35,338 bases of DNA from JBMNUL01 sp050946255 (GCA_050946255.1 JBMNUL010000008.1:1-35338), one strand, 5' to 3'; numbered from the stretch's first letter, positions 1 to 8,232 are shown. Numbers and translations are program-made. Notes: generated by a model not told the origin, from the letters alone.

Positions 1-332
1 TTATCTGCTATCTGGCAGTCATGGGGATCTCGCTTCCCACTGCGGCCGAGGTTCATCCCGCGCTCGCGATCTCGCTCGCGCACTTCTTCATCGGCCTCAC
101 CTGCATCGTCTCCCAGAGAAACATCATGAAGCAGGTCTTCGGGTACTGCCTCATGGAGAACGGATCGCATGTCTCCCTCGCCCTGCTCGCTCCCAACGCG
201 CCAGGGCTGGTGGAGACCGGAGTCGCCACAGATGCCGTGTTCGCTGTCGTGATCATGGTGATCGTCGTGCTCAAGATCTACCGCAAGAGCAACACGCTCG
301 ACGCTCGCGATCTCAGGAATCTGAAAGGTTAG
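1..332 (+). CDS. hyfE: Hydrogenase-4 component E (HyfE), 5'-truncated by the window edge
   Basis: The frame is open from base 3 and ends in TAG at 330-332, so only about the last 109 residues are present; E. coli HyfE is about 216 residues. The visible part holds two or three hydrophobic segments and the NuoK/HyfE-like stretch FFIGLTCIVSQRNIMKQVFG followed by MENGSHVSLAL. HyfE is a small integral membrane subunit of the formate hydrogenlyase membrane arm. The order hyfE-hyfF-hyfG-hyfH-hyfI that follows matches the E. coli hyf operon, which supports the call more than the fragment alone. It ends three bases before the next start, so the two genes are cotranscribed. An ATG at 21 is internal, not the start. 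Confidence 0.85.
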   Translation, partial: ICYLAVMGISLPTAAEVHPALAISLAHFFIGLTCIVSQRNIMKQVFGYCLMENGSHVSLALLAPNAPGLVETGVATDAVFAVVIMVIVVLKIYRKSNTLDARDLRNLKG

Positions 333-335
333 GGG

Positions 336-1904
336 GTGGTATCGAACATGGGTTTCTCAGAATTGCTGATAGTTTTGCTGGTATTGCCCCTGATCGCCAC
401 CGTCGTGATGGCGCTGTTTCCGTCGAAGTCAGTGCCCATGTATGCCTACGAGAGCGTGCACGTGGTCTCGGTGGCCTTTGTGCTGGTGCTCGGCGCCTAT
501 CTGGTGGTCACGGAGTTCCAGACCGGGGAGGCGATCACAGCAGGGGGGATGTGGTTCAGGCTGGATTCCCTCTCCAGCATATTCGTTTCGTTGATCTGCA
601 TTGTCGGCGTGCTCGTCGGGATCTTCTCGATTCCCTATATCAGGCATGACGTCGAAGCGGGGCACATGGAGCCGAGGCAGGTGAAGACATATTACTGCTT
701 CTTCAGCCTCTTCATCTTCACGATGCTCCTCGCTGCGGTCTCCAACAACATAATCATGATGTGGATCTGCATCGAGGCCACGACGCTGTCCACGGTGTTC
801 CTGGTGGGTGTCTACGAGACCAAGCTCGCCTTGGAGGCGGCCTGGAAGTACGTCATAGTCTGCACGGCGGGCGTCGCGTTCGGTCTCTACGGCACGCTGC
901 TCGTCTACGCGAACGCGGCGGACGTGATGGCGGACAGCACCCAGGCGGTGTTCTGGACCTCGATCGTCCCCATAGCGGACAAGCTCGACCCGACCATCAT
1001 AACGATCGCGTTCACCTTCGCAGTCATAGGATTCGGCACCAAAGCCGGCCTGTTCCCGATGCACACTTGGCTTCCCGACGCCCACTCCGAGGCGCCCAGC
1101 CCCGTATCGGCCCTCCTCTCGGGAGTGCTGCTCAAGTGCGCCGTTCTGGTGATCATCCGCTTCTACGTGATCTCCGTGAACTGCATCACGTCGAGTTACC
1201 CGCAGATTATCCTGCTGGTCATCGGCTTGCTCTCGGTTGTATATGCGGCGTTCGCGGTGTTCAAGCAGGACGATATCAAGCGCAAGCTCGCCTACTCGTC
1301 TTGCGAGAACATCGGCATAATCGCACTGTGCCTGGGAATAGGCGGCCCATTGGGAATCGCCGCAGCGCTTCTGCACTGCATCTTCCACGGGTGCACGAAG
1401 GCGCTGATGTTCTGCCTGTCTGGAAACGTGCTCATGAAGTACGACTCCCGAGACCTCAAGCGCGTCAGCGGGATGATACAGGTCGCCCCGGCGAGCGGCG
1501 TACTGCTCCTCCTCGGATGCTTCGCGATTTCGGCATTCCCGCCGTTCGCGATGTTCACATCCGAGCTGGGCATGTTCGTGGCCTCGCTCGAGGCTGGATA
1601 CCTGTGGCTGGCGATAGTGGTCGGGCTGGCGCTCACGGTGATCGTCGCCGCGTTCGTCATGATGGGCGTCCGCGCGGTGCTGGGCAAGCCGCCTGAGGAC
1701 GTCAAGAAGGGCGAGGTGTCGGCGCTTGCCATAGTCCCCGAGATCATCCTCGCGGTCTGCATCCTGTGGTTCGGCATCGCGATGCCCCAGCAGATGATGA
1801 CGGGCGTGGACAACGCCACGGAAATCGTCTTGCAGCAAGACGTCGACCCGGAGGAGACAGGGTCGCTCTTGAGCGGAGTGTCGTCTCTGATTGGCAATGA
1901 ATGA
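336..1904 (+). CDS. hyfF: Hydrogenase-4 component F (HyfF), NuoL/M/N-like proton-translocating membrane subunit
   Basis: This 522-residue protein is hydrophobic along its length, with roughly 14 likely membrane segments, and matches HyfF in size (526 in E. coli). The antiporter-like core is clear: a membrane glutamate in WICIEATTLSTVFLVG, then GTKAGLFPMHTWLPDAHSEA and a lysine in SGVLLKCAV, residues used for proton transfer in the NuoL/M/N family. It would form part of the ion-pumping membrane arm that couples formate oxidation and hydrogen evolution. The GTG at 336 has AAAGG seven bases upstream; an ATG at 348 preceded by AGGGGG is an alternative start. A 94-base gap before hyfG holds a GC-rich inverted repeat near 1921-1952. 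Confidence 0.93.
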   Translation: MVSNMGFSELLIVLLVLPLIATVVMALFPSKSVPMYAYESVHVVSVAFVLVLGAYLVVTEFQTGEAITAGGMWFRLDSLSSIFVSLICIVGVLVGIFSIPYIRHDVEAGHMEPRQVKTYYCFFSLFIFTMLLAAVSNNIIMMWICIEATTLSTVFLVGVYETKLALEAAWKYVIVCTAGVAFGLYGTLLVYANAADVMADSTQAVFWTSIVPIADKLDPTIITIAFTFAVIGFGTKAGLFPMHTWLPDAHSEAPSPVSALLSGVLLKCAVLVIIRFYVISVNCITSSYPQIILLVIGLLSVVYAAFAVFKQDDIKRKLAYSSCENIGIIALCLGIGGPLGIAAALLHCIFHGCTKALMFCLSGNVLMKYDSRDLKRVSGMIQVAPASGVLLLLGCFAISAFPPFAMFTSELGMFVASLEAGYLWLAIVVGLALTVIVAAFVMMGVRAVLGKPPEDVKKGEVSALAIVPEIILAVCILWFGIAMPQQMMTGVDNATEIVLQQDVDPEETGSLLSGVSSLIGNE

Positions 1905-1998
1905 CTGATTCGACACTAGCGGCCGCATTGGCCCGAGAGCCTGGCCGCCTGTATTGCATGGGCGGGCCTGCCCTGTTGATTTGTAAGGAGATTTGATC

Positions 1999-3738
1999 GT
2001 GCCAGCAAATGAGAAAAAGAAGAACCTGCGCATCGGGGAGTCCCACATCGAGGCGGTGCGCGACCGCTTCCCCGGCGTTTTGAAGAACGTGGAGTGGGCG
2101 GCGGAGGACCAACCGGTCCTGACCGTCGCCACCGAATCCGCGCCCGATGTGATCGAGTACCTGTACTACCAGCGTGGGGGCTGGATGCCCGTCATGGTCG
2201 GAAACGATGAGCGCCAGATCTGCAACGTCTTCGCGCTCTACTACATCCTCTCGATGGAGGAGGATGACCCCTGCATGCTCATGGTGCGCGTGGAGGTGCC
2301 GCCCGACACAGGCGAGTTCTACTCCGTGTCGCCGAAGGTGCCCGCCGCAGTGTGGAGCGAGCGCGAGGTTCAGGACATGTTCGGCCTCAAGGCGATCGGG
2401 ATCATAGATGACCGCAACCTCGTGCTCCCAGACGACTGGCCCCAGGGGCTGCACCCGCTGCGCAAAGACGCGATGGACTACCGTCACAGGCCGGCCCCGA
2501 CGCGTGACCTGGAGAACTACGAGTTCTTGAAGGACACAGGTGACCGCAAGACCACCACGATTCCTATGGGACCGATGCACATCACCTCGGACGAGCCGGG
2601 GCACTTCCGCCTCTACGTCGAGGGGGAGGAGATCGTCGACGCTGACTACCGCATGTTCTTCATTCACCGCGGTATGGAGAAGTGCGCCGAGTCGAGGATG
2701 AACTACGACAACGTCTCATTCTTCGCCGAGCGCATCTGCGGGATCTGCGGATACGCCCACTCCACGGCTTACGCCAACTCGATAGAGCGCGCCCAGGGCA
2801 TAGAGGTCCCTCTCCGGGCCCAGTACATCCGCGCCCTCATGCTCGAGACCGAGAGGCTCCACTCGCATCTGCTGAACCTCGGCCTCGTCTGCCACTACAG
2901 CGGATTCGACACGGGATTCCAGCACTTCTTCCGCATCCGCGAGAAGTCGATGGACTTGGCCGAGTTGCTCACCGGCGCCCGCAAGACCTACGGCTTCAAC
3001 CTCGTCGGGGGAGTGAGGCGGGACATCCTTGCCGAGCAGAAGATGGAGACGCTCCGGATCGTCGGCGAGCTGCGCGACGACACGCAGCGGCTGGCCGGGG
3101 AGCTGCTCTCCACGCCCAACTTCCTCAAGCGTGCGAAGGGCGTGGGGGTCCTCGACCCCAAGATCGCCCGCGACTACAGCCCCGTGGGGCCGACGGTGCG
3201 CGGGAGCGGGTTCGCCCGCGACGTGCGCTGGGTGCACCCATACGAGGGCTACAAGGCGCTGGCCGACAGGCACAAGCCCATCACGCAGAACTCATGCGAC
3301 GTTTTCGGCCGCACCGCCGTGCGCATCGCGGAGACCCTCGACAGCATCGACATAATCGAGGAGATCCTCTCGGCCGACCTCCCCTCCGGGCCCGTCCTCA
3401 ACGACAAGTTCGACATCAAGCCCTACAAGTTCGCGCTCGGCTGGACGGAGGCCCCTCGTGGAGAGGACGTGCACTGGTCGATGATTGGAAACGACCAGAA
3501 GTGCTACCGATGGAGGGCCAAGGCCTCGACTTACAGCAACTGGCCCCCACTGCGCTACATGTTCCGTGGCAACACGATCTCCGATGCCGCCCTGATAGTG
3601 GGCTCCATCGACCCGTGCTACTCCTGTACGGAGCGCGTTTCCATCGTGGACGTGAAGAAGCACACCGAGAAGGTGCTGACAAAGCAGCAGCTCGAGGATT
3701 ATTCCCGCACTCGCAAGCACAGCCCCTTGAAAGACTAG
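1999..3738 (+). CDS. hyfG: Formate hydrogenlyase [NiFe]-hydrogenase large subunit with fused NuoC-like domain (HyfG/HycE type)
   Basis: The 579-residue protein has a NuoC-like N-terminal domain (about 1-170) fused to a NuoD/large-subunit domain, the layout of HycE/HyfG. The NiFe ligands are visible as the L1 motif RICGICGYAHS (Cys247, Cys250) and the L2 motif DPCYSCTER (Cys540, Cys543). The C-terminus continues 33 residues past Arg546, ending near SPLKD; in E. coli HycE the protease HycI removes a 32-residue peptide after the equivalent Arg, so this is a precursor that needs processing. The matching protease gene lies downstream. The GTG at 1999 is chosen because TAAGGAG sits eight bases upstream; a TTG at 1993 is too close to that site. 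Confidence 0.95.
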   Translation: MPANEKKKNLRIGESHIEAVRDRFPGVLKNVEWAAEDQPVLTVATESAPDVIEYLYYQRGGWMPVMVGNDERQICNVFALYYILSMEEDDPCMLMVRVEVPPDTGEFYSVSPKVPAAVWSEREVQDMFGLKAIGIIDDRNLVLPDDWPQGLHPLRKDAMDYRHRPAPTRDLENYEFLKDTGDRKTTTIPMGPMHITSDEPGHFRLYVEGEEIVDADYRMFFIHRGMEKCAESRMNYDNVSFFAERICGICGYAHSTAYANSIERAQGIEVPLRAQYIRALMLETERLHSHLLNLGLVCHYSGFDTGFQHFFRIREKSMDLAELLTGARKTYGFNLVGGVRRDILAEQKMETLRIVGELRDDTQRLAGELLSTPNFLKRAKGVGVLDPKIARDYSPVGPTVRGSGFARDVRWVHPYEGYKALADRHKPITQNSCDVFGRTAVRIAETLDSIDIIEEILSADLPSGPVLNDKFDIKPYKFALGWTEAPRGEDVHWSMIGNDQKCYRWRAKASTYSNWPPLRYMFRGNTISDAALIVGSIDPCYSCTERVSIVDVKKHTEKVLTKQQLEDYSRTRKHSPLKD

Positions 3739-3748
3739 GAGGCGTCCG

Positions 3749-4390
3749 ATGTTCAAGACGATAAAGGAGATACTGCGGACCGGCGTGGCGACCACGAAGT
3801 ACCCCTTCGCCCCGCTTCACCAGTACGAGCACTACCGCGGGAAACCAGAGCACAACCTCGAGGATTGCATCGCCTGCGCCGCCTGCGCCGTGGCATGCCC
3901 ACCTAACGCGATCCAGATGAAGATCGACATCAACGCCGGCACCACGACGTGGTCGATCAACTTCGGCCGCTGCATCTTCTGCGGGCGCTGCGAGGAGGTC
4001 TGCCCCACGAAGGCCATCAAGCTCTCGAAGGAGTTCGAGTTGGCGGTTTTCGACAAGAACGACCTCGAGCAGACGGCCACATACCCCCTGCAGAAGTGCT
4101 CGGAATGCGGCAACTACTACGCCTCGGCCAAGGAGGTCGACTACGCAGCCCGTATCATCGCGCAGTCCTCTGACGGAGGCGACGATATGGAGCTTGCGCT
4201 CAAGAGCATCGGTGTCTGCCCTGCCTGCAAGCGGAAGGCCGATGCCTACAGGGCCAAGGCCCGGATCGAGGCGACGGGCGATCCCACTCCAGACCCCACA
4301 GAGGAGCAGCTCGAGGAGGCGAGGCGGCAGGCCGCCGAGAACAGGCTCAAGAGCATTAACGAGATGTACGGGGGTGCCCAGAACAAATGA
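3749..4390 (+). CDS. hyfH: Formate hydrogenlyase iron-sulfur subunit, NuoI/HycF-like 2[4Fe-4S] ferredoxin (HyfH)
   Basis: The 213-residue protein has two canonical 4Fe-4S motifs: CIACAACAVACP (about residues 46-57) and CIFCGRCEEVCP (about 76-87). It would relay electrons between formate dehydrogenase-derived carriers and the hydrogenase small subunit. The C-terminal half adds two further CxxC pairs, CSECGNYY and CPACKRK, which could bind a metal; HycF/HyfH also have a cysteine-containing tail, though this one is somewhat longer than the usual 180 residues. A strong GGAGG at 3738-3742 lies six bases before the ATG. It overlaps the next gene by ATGA, so the two are translationally coupled. Confidence 0.92.
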   Translation: MFKTIKEILRTGVATTKYPFAPLHQYEHYRGKPEHNLEDCIACAACAVACPPNAIQMKIDINAGTTTWSINFGRCIFCGRCEEVCPTKAIKLSKEFELAVFDKNDLEQTATYPLQKCSECGNYYASAKEVDYAARIIAQSSDGGDDMELALKSIGVCPACKRKADAYRAKARIEATGDPTPDPTEEQLEEARRQAAENRLKSINEMYGGAQNK

Positions 4391-5274
4391 TCATCGACCA
4401 CAACATTCCAGATCGGCTTCAATACAAGCCAAATAAGATCGAGCTGGACGAGAGCGTTCAGAAGGCCAAGCTCGCCCTGCTGAACGACATCAAGCGCTCG
4501 GTCTACATCTACCGGTGCGACTTGGGAGGATGCAATGGCTGCGAGATCGAGATCTTCGCCACCATCACCCCCGTGTTCGACGCCGAGAGGTTCGGGATCA
4601 AGAACACTCCCAGCCCGCGTCATGCCGACATTCTCGTTTACACCGGTGCGGTGACGCGATCCATGAGGATGCCCGGCCTTCGCGCCTACGAGGGGGCGCC
4701 CGACCCCAAGCTCGTCGTCGCCTATGGCGCCTGCGCCTGCACCGGGGGGATTTTCCACGACAACTACTGCGTCTGGGGAGGAACCGACAAGATCATCCCG
4801 GTCGACGTCTACATCCCAGGGTGCCCGCCGACCCCGGCGCAGACCATCTACGGATTCGCGATTGCCCTAGGTCTGCTCGGCCAGAAGCTCCACCACGTCG
4901 ACGAGGTCGACACCGCCGACACCCACGCGACGCTGCGCTTCGCAGACATCCCCTACAAGGTGCGCACGAAGATCGAGCGCGAGGCCAGACTCTACTCGGG
5001 ATACGTCTACGGAGGCGAGATGGCCGACGCGTTCCTCGAGGCGGTCGAGAAGGAGGGCAGCGTCTACTCCAACGTCAACGCCCTGATCGCCGCCGAGAGC
5101 GACCCGCGCAAGGTCGAGGTGTACGAGAAGCTGAGAGACGACCTGTTCGAAATGGTGATCACTCCTGAGAAACAGCAAGAGGAGCTCAGGGAGTCGTTGC
5201 AGCTCATCGTCCCGGATGGCGAGGAGGCCGACCCCACGACGAAGGCGATTCTCTCCGGGTTGGGGGGTAACTGA
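4387..5274 (+). CDS. hyfI: Formate hydrogenlyase small subunit, NuoB/HycG-like (HyfI)
   Basis: The 295-residue protein carries the NuoB-family [4Fe-4S] ligands: YRCDLGGCNGCEIEIFA near residue 40, GACACTGGIF near 118-127, and IPGCPPTP near 140. It forms the electron-transfer small subunit that pairs with the NiFe large subunit encoded upstream. It is about 40 residues longer than E. coli HycG/HyfI; the extra length is a charged C-terminal region after the conserved core (from roughly residue 170), of unknown role. The start ATG overlaps the hyfH stop (ATGA at 4387-4390), and only two bases separate its stop from the next ATG. Confidence 0.93.
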   Translation: MIIDHNIPDRLQYKPNKIELDESVQKAKLALLNDIKRSVYIYRCDLGGCNGCEIEIFATITPVFDAERFGIKNTPSPRHADILVYTGAVTRSMRMPGLRAYEGAPDPKLVVAYGACACTGGIFHDNYCVWGGTDKIIPVDVYIPGCPPTPAQTIYGFAIALGLLGQKLHHVDEVDTADTHATLRFADIPYKVRTKIEREARLYSGYVYGGEMADAFLEAVEKEGSVYSNVNALIAAESDPRKVEVYEKLRDDLFEMVITPEKQQEELRESLQLIVPDGEEADPTTKAILSGLGGN

Positions 5275-5276
5275 CG

Positions 5277-5840
5277 ATGGGAATCGCGAAGTCTGAAGCT
5301 GCCAGGAAGGCGATGGAGGCGAGAGGCGCAAGCCCCGAATCACTGGTCATCGGCCCCGTCAGGAAGCCTGAGGAGCCGATGGTCGTGTTCTACCGCCTGT
5401 CTCGGAAGTTCGTCGACGACGAGAGATCCGTTCCCAGCGACCCTAAGAGCACCGAGATCATGTACTACACGCTCGCGGTGGGACACCACTCCGGCGTCAT
5501 AGACTGCTTCGACGAATGCCTGTCCTGCACCGTTCCCGAATACCGCGAGGTCTGCGGGATGTTTCAAGAGGGTTCCCATGCGCGCTACAAGTTGGAAGGC
5601 GTGACGCGCACGGGCGAGATACAGGTCCTGCAAGAGGACGCTCCCGAGCTTGCCAAGGCAACGGGCGAGGTTCTCGAGGCAATCGAAGCCGCATCCCCGT
5701 CTGGTCTTTCCGGCAAGTCCGTTGACTCTCCCAACGAAGGTTTCTCGATTCGCGGGTGGTTGGAGGAATTCTATGCCCTTCTCGAAGAGATGGGGCGCGA
5801 CAAGGCCCTCTACCTCATGGGAAGGGAGAGAAGGCCATGA
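5277..5840 (+). CDS. hycH: Formate hydrogenlyase maturation protein HycH/HyfJ
   Basis: The segment MYYTLAVGHHSGVIDCF matches the signature of HycH/HyfJ, a cytosolic accessory protein needed to mature the hydrogenase-3/-4 large subunit. The protein is 187 residues against about 137 in E. coli. The extra length is an N-terminal charged stretch and a linker with Pro/Ser/Gly before a final helix (GWLEEFYALLEEMGRDKALY), which also fits the family C-terminus. The gene starts two bases after hyfI and ends in an ATGA overlap with hycI. Placed between the structural genes and the protease gene, it completes a maturation pair. Confidence 0.9.
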   Translation: MGIAKSEAARKAMEARGASPESLVIGPVRKPEEPMVVFYRLSRKFVDDERSVPSDPKSTEIMYYTLAVGHHSGVIDCFDECLSCTVPEYREVCGMFQEGSHARYKLEGVTRTGEIQVLQEDAPELAKATGEVLEAIEAASPSGLSGKSVDSPNEGFSIRGWLEEFYALLEEMGRDKALYLMGRERRP

Positions 5841-6295
5841 GCGGAAAGACCGTTCTGACAGTCGGGGCCGTCCTGCGCGGCGACGATGCTGCCGGGCCCA
5901 TGCTGGCGAAGATGCTGCAAGACGAGCCCGTAGAGGGATGGGACGTCATCGACGGAGGCCAGACCCCCGAGGACTTCACCTCCGTGGTCCGCAGGTCTGA
6001 GCCGGATCTGCTGCTCGTCGTCGATGCAGCCGCCATGGGGCTTCCGACCGGCTCGATTCGCCGGCTCACCGCCGATGATGTGGTGACGGATTTCCTCGTG
6101 ACCACCCACTCCCTTCCGATCTCGTTTCTGCTCAACGAGCTGGAGGATTGCTGCGGTCAAGTGGTCTTCCTCGGAATCCAGCCAGGGCAGATGGAGTTCT
6201 TCAGTGCGCTGTCCCCAGAGGTCATGGCCTCTGTCGAAGAGATCTACGGGATGCTCTCGCGAGGAAGCGATTTCTCCGAAGTCCCCAGCGTCTGA
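5837..6295 (+). CDS. hycI: Hydrogenase maturation endopeptidase HycI
   Basis: This 152-residue protein belongs to the HyaD/HycI protease family. The N-terminal motif VLRGDDAAG places Asp16, and Asp63 (VVDAA) and His91 (TTHSLP) fall almost exactly where E. coli HycI has its nickel-sensing residues (Asp16, Asp62, His90). It removes the C-terminal peptide of the large subunit after nickel insertion; the HyfG precursor in this operon has the expected arginine and a 33-residue tail. The ATG at 5837 overlaps the hycH stop (ATGA) with AAGG just upstream; longer upstream starts would run through hycH in another frame. It is the last gene of the operon. Confidence 0.95.
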   Translation: MSGKTVLTVGAVLRGDDAAGPMLAKMLQDEPVEGWDVIDGGQTPEDFTSVVRRSEPDLLLVVDAAAMGLPTGSIRRLTADDVVTDFLVTTHSLPISFLLNELEDCCGQVVFLGIQPGQMEFFSALSPEVMASVEEIYGMLSRGSDFSEVPSV

Positions 6296-6311
6296 GCGCT
6301 CCCAAATTGCC

Positions 6312-6340
6312 GGGCGCTCCCATATGGTCTGAGAGCGCCC
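6312..6340 (+). terminator. Inverted repeat downstream of the hyf operon (possible terminator)
   Basis: GGGCGCTC at 6312-6319 pairs with GAGCGCCC at 6333-6340 around a 13-base loop, 17 bases after hycI. There is no T-run, so intrinsic termination is uncertain. A second hairpin (AAGCCCC 6376-6382 with GGGGCTT 6391-6397) follows. Either may stabilise the mRNA end rather than terminate. Confidence 0.35.
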
Positions 6341-6529
6341 ATGAGCCTGGCCGATTCTATATGTCGATTCGAGCCAAGCCCCGCAGTGTGGGGGCTTCGG
6401 TCAGAAGGATTCCCGATAAAGAGATATTTGGAAAGGAGCAAGACAAGAACCTAAGTATTGCCGATTCGCCGAAAAGGCACTCGAAACTGATTTTTCGACA
6501 GTTCCGTCTTGCCAATGCATTCGGATTGG

Positions 6530-6898
6530 TCACGACAGGAGCGCCCTTTTCATGATCGGCTTGTCGAAGGACATGATCCGGACCCCCTCCAGGGCATTGC
6601 GGGCGACCAGCAGGCAGTCGATGTAGTCGAGCATGCTGGATCCGAAGAGCCTTGTTGCGTACCGCACGATATCCTCGTCTACAACGTAGATATCGTCCAT
6701 CAGCTCGAGCAGAGCGTAGCTGATCTGCGAGCGGGGGACGCGGTACACATCGCGGAGGGACACGGCAGCACGGGCGAAGATCTCGGGATAGGTGTAGGCA
6801 TCTCCCGACTCTATGACGCGGGCGGCTTCGTTCGATCGGGTCCTGTGGTCGTTAAGGAGGTACCTGAGCACCACGGTTTCATCGATTAAGGTTTTCAT
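6530..6898 (-). CDS. PIN-domain toxin (VapC-like ribonuclease)
   Basis: The 122-residue protein begins MKTLIDETVVLRYLLNDH, the usual first strand and Asp of a PIN domain, and ends with LDYIDCLLVARN and IMSFDKPIMK, where later acidic residues of the metal site normally lie. PIN toxins are small Mg-dependent ribonucleases, usually cutting tRNA or rRNA. It lies 22 bases downstream of a RelB/DinJ-like antitoxin gene on the same strand, so the two form a toxin-antitoxin module. The ATG at 6898 is preferred because it begins the PIN fold; a GTG at 6907 in the same frame is possible. No strong Shine-Dalgarno is seen, which fits low toxin translation. Confidence 0.8.
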   Translation of the reverse strand: MKTLIDETVVLRYLLNDHRTRSNEAARVIESGDAYTYPEIFARAAVSLRDVYRVPRSQISYALLELMDDIYVVDEDIVRYATRLFGSSMLDYIDCLLVARNALEGVRIMSFDKPIMKRALLS

Positions 6899-6920
6899 AT
6901 TTGTCACTCATCGATCTGAT

Positions 6921-7166
6921 TCACGCCTCGTGCTCCTTGTCGCGCATCTCCTTATTGGCATACACGGAGAGGATTCCCCTGGCGTGCATCTGGCCCTTGC
7001 TTTGAGAGGAGGTGGGGCGGAACGGGAGGCCGTTGTACTTGATGCTTTGCCTGACGAACATCCGAACCGCCTCCGAGAGGCTCGTTCCCTGATCGGCGAA
7101 GATCTTCTCCGCCGCTTCTTTGTCCTCGGGGTCGATTCGTACGTGGAGCAATGCGTCCTTTGCCAT
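6921..7166 (-). CDS. RelB/DinJ-family antitoxin
   Basis: This 81-residue protein reads like the ribbon-helix-helix RelB/DinJ family: HVRIDPEDKEAAEKIF, then SLSEAVRMFVRQSI and GLPFRP. Family members bind DNA as dimers through the N-terminal strand and neutralise a toxin through the C-terminal part, repressing their own operon. A good Shine-Dalgarno (AGGAG on the minus strand, complement of 7173-7177) precedes the ATG by about six bases. The partner here is a PIN protein rather than a RelE/YafQ-fold toxin, a mixed pairing. The region is AT-rich upstream, and a palindrome at 7204-7221 could be its operator. Confidence 0.85.
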   Translation of the reverse strand: MAKDALLHVRIDPEDKEAAEKIFADQGTSLSEAVRMFVRQSIKYNGLPFRPTSSQSKGQMHARGILSVYANKEMRDKEHEA

Positions 7167-7203
7167 AGGCAGCTCCTAGAAAGTAAAAAATAATGAAAAA
7201 ATG

Positions 7204-7221
7204 GTATATCAATTGTAATAC
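7204..7221 (-). promoter_or_regulatory. Palindromic operator candidate for the toxin-antitoxin operon
   Basis: GTATATCAATTGTAATAC is an imperfect palindrome, 14 of 18 positions symmetric, centred on CAATTG. It lies 37 bases upstream of the antitoxin start in an AT-rich stretch that can hold a minus-strand promoter. Ribbon-helix-helix antitoxins usually autoregulate through such sites. No direct evidence of binding can be had from sequence alone. Confidence 0.45.
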
Positions 7222-7664
7222 ACATTCGAAAACGGGTAATAGCAAACCCGTTAGTTTTCTTCCATGTTCTCATCATTGCCTTCATCCATGTTCTCGTCCA
7301 CGGCCAGCGAGCGACCCTTAGGGGTTGCACTTGCCAACCCACCTGCTTCAAGGGGGTATGCTTGGCAGTTCGAGGCGTGCTGGCCGAGAAAGGGGGTATT
7401 GCCGGGAATTGACCTTTGCGGCTCGAGACGACGGGATTTTCCCGAAATACCGCCGCACGGCGGGCCTAGGTTGCATCAAGGTGAGACGATTGCCTTTGAA
7501 GGGTACGATGGTCTAGCGGGACCTGCCGTTCATTGGCCAGCGGGAATGCCTTCCTCACCGAAGCTTCACTGTCTTTCCTCAAGAAGCCTGGCCATCGTCA
7601 ATGGGCAGAGCGTGCGATGGCGCAAGTTTGCATGTCAGTGTCTAGATTAAGGAGCGAACAGAAA
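7222..7664. other. Gap between the toxin-antitoxin module and ahpC; no convincing gene
   Basis: No plus-strand frame here has a recognisable protein. On the minus strand a frame is open from 7475 down to a TAA at 7251-7253; its end would encode an acidic repeat (DENMDEGN DENMEEN) from a 24-base direct repeat (7261-7274 and 7285-7298), but it has no ATG/GTG start with a ribosome site, so I do not call it. It may be a gene remnant. The ahpC promoter must lie in the 7480-7650 part; I could not identify it with confidence. Confidence 0.4.
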
Positions 7665-8225
7665 ATGACTATGATTGGCAAAGAGATAGGCGACTTCACT
7701 GTAAACGCCTACAAGAACGGAGAGTTCAGGAAGGTGAGCAAATCCGACGTATTGGGGCATTGGAGCATATTCTTCTTCTACCCTGCGGACTTCACGTTCA
7801 TCTGTCCCACCGAGCTCGAGGATCTCGCCATGAACTATGACCGCTTCCAGAACGAGGGCGCCGAGATCTACTCGGTTTCATGCGACACCGAGTTCGTGCA
7901 CAAGGCATGGCATGACGAGTCGCCCCGCGTGCAGAAGGTCCAGTTCCCGATGCTCGCCGACCCGTCGCATGTTCTTGTCACCGACTTCGACGTCCTGCGG
8001 GAGGGGCAGGGAGTCGCCGACCGCGGCGAGTTCATCGTGGACCCCCAGGGAATCATTCAGGTCTACAACATCAATGCCGACGGCATCGGGCGAAACTCCG
8101 AGGAGCTGCTCCGCCTCCTGCAGGCCGCGAAGTTCGTCGCGGAGTCGGGAGGAGCTGTCTGCCCGGCCAAGTGGCATCCTGGGGCAGATACGTTCACCCC
8201 GGGAATCGGACTTGTGGGAATGTGA
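7665..8225 (+). CDS. ahpC: Alkyl hydroperoxide reductase peroxiredoxin AhpC
   Basis: The 186-residue protein matches typical 2-Cys AhpC in length. The peroxidatic Cys47 lies in DFTFICPTELEDL and the resolving Cys166 in GGAVCPAKWHPG, both at the positions found in enterobacterial AhpC. It reduces hydrogen peroxide and organic peroxides in the cytoplasm, a useful defence for an anaerobe with oxygen-sensitive radical and iron-sulfur enzymes. No ahpF reductase gene is adjacent, so it must be reduced by another partner (AhpF or thioredoxin-like) encoded elsewhere. AAGGAG at 7649-7654 is ten bases before the ATG at 7665; an ATG at 7671 is a near alternative. A longer upstream frame to 7533 is not conserved sequence. 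Confidence 0.95.
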   Translation: MTMIGKEIGDFTVNAYKNGEFRKVSKSDVLGHWSIFFFYPADFTFICPTELEDLAMNYDRFQNEGAEIYSVSCDTEFVHKAWHDESPRVQKVQFPMLADPSHVLVTDFDVLREGQGVADRGEFIVDPQGIIQVYNINADGIGRNSEELLRLLQAAKFVAESGGAVCPAKWHPGADTFTPGIGLVGM

Positions 8226-8232
8226 TTCGCTG

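Noticed and set aside
429..2132. 567-residue open frame on the minus strand
   Set aside because: It lies antisense to hyfF and hyfG; its composition (Arg, His, Glu, Asp-rich) is what GC-rich codon shadow produces, and no domain is seen.
7264..7650. 128-residue plus-strand frame before ahpC
   Set aside because: No ribosome site, no family resemblance, Pro/Arg/Gly-rich composition typical of non-coding GC-rich DNA.
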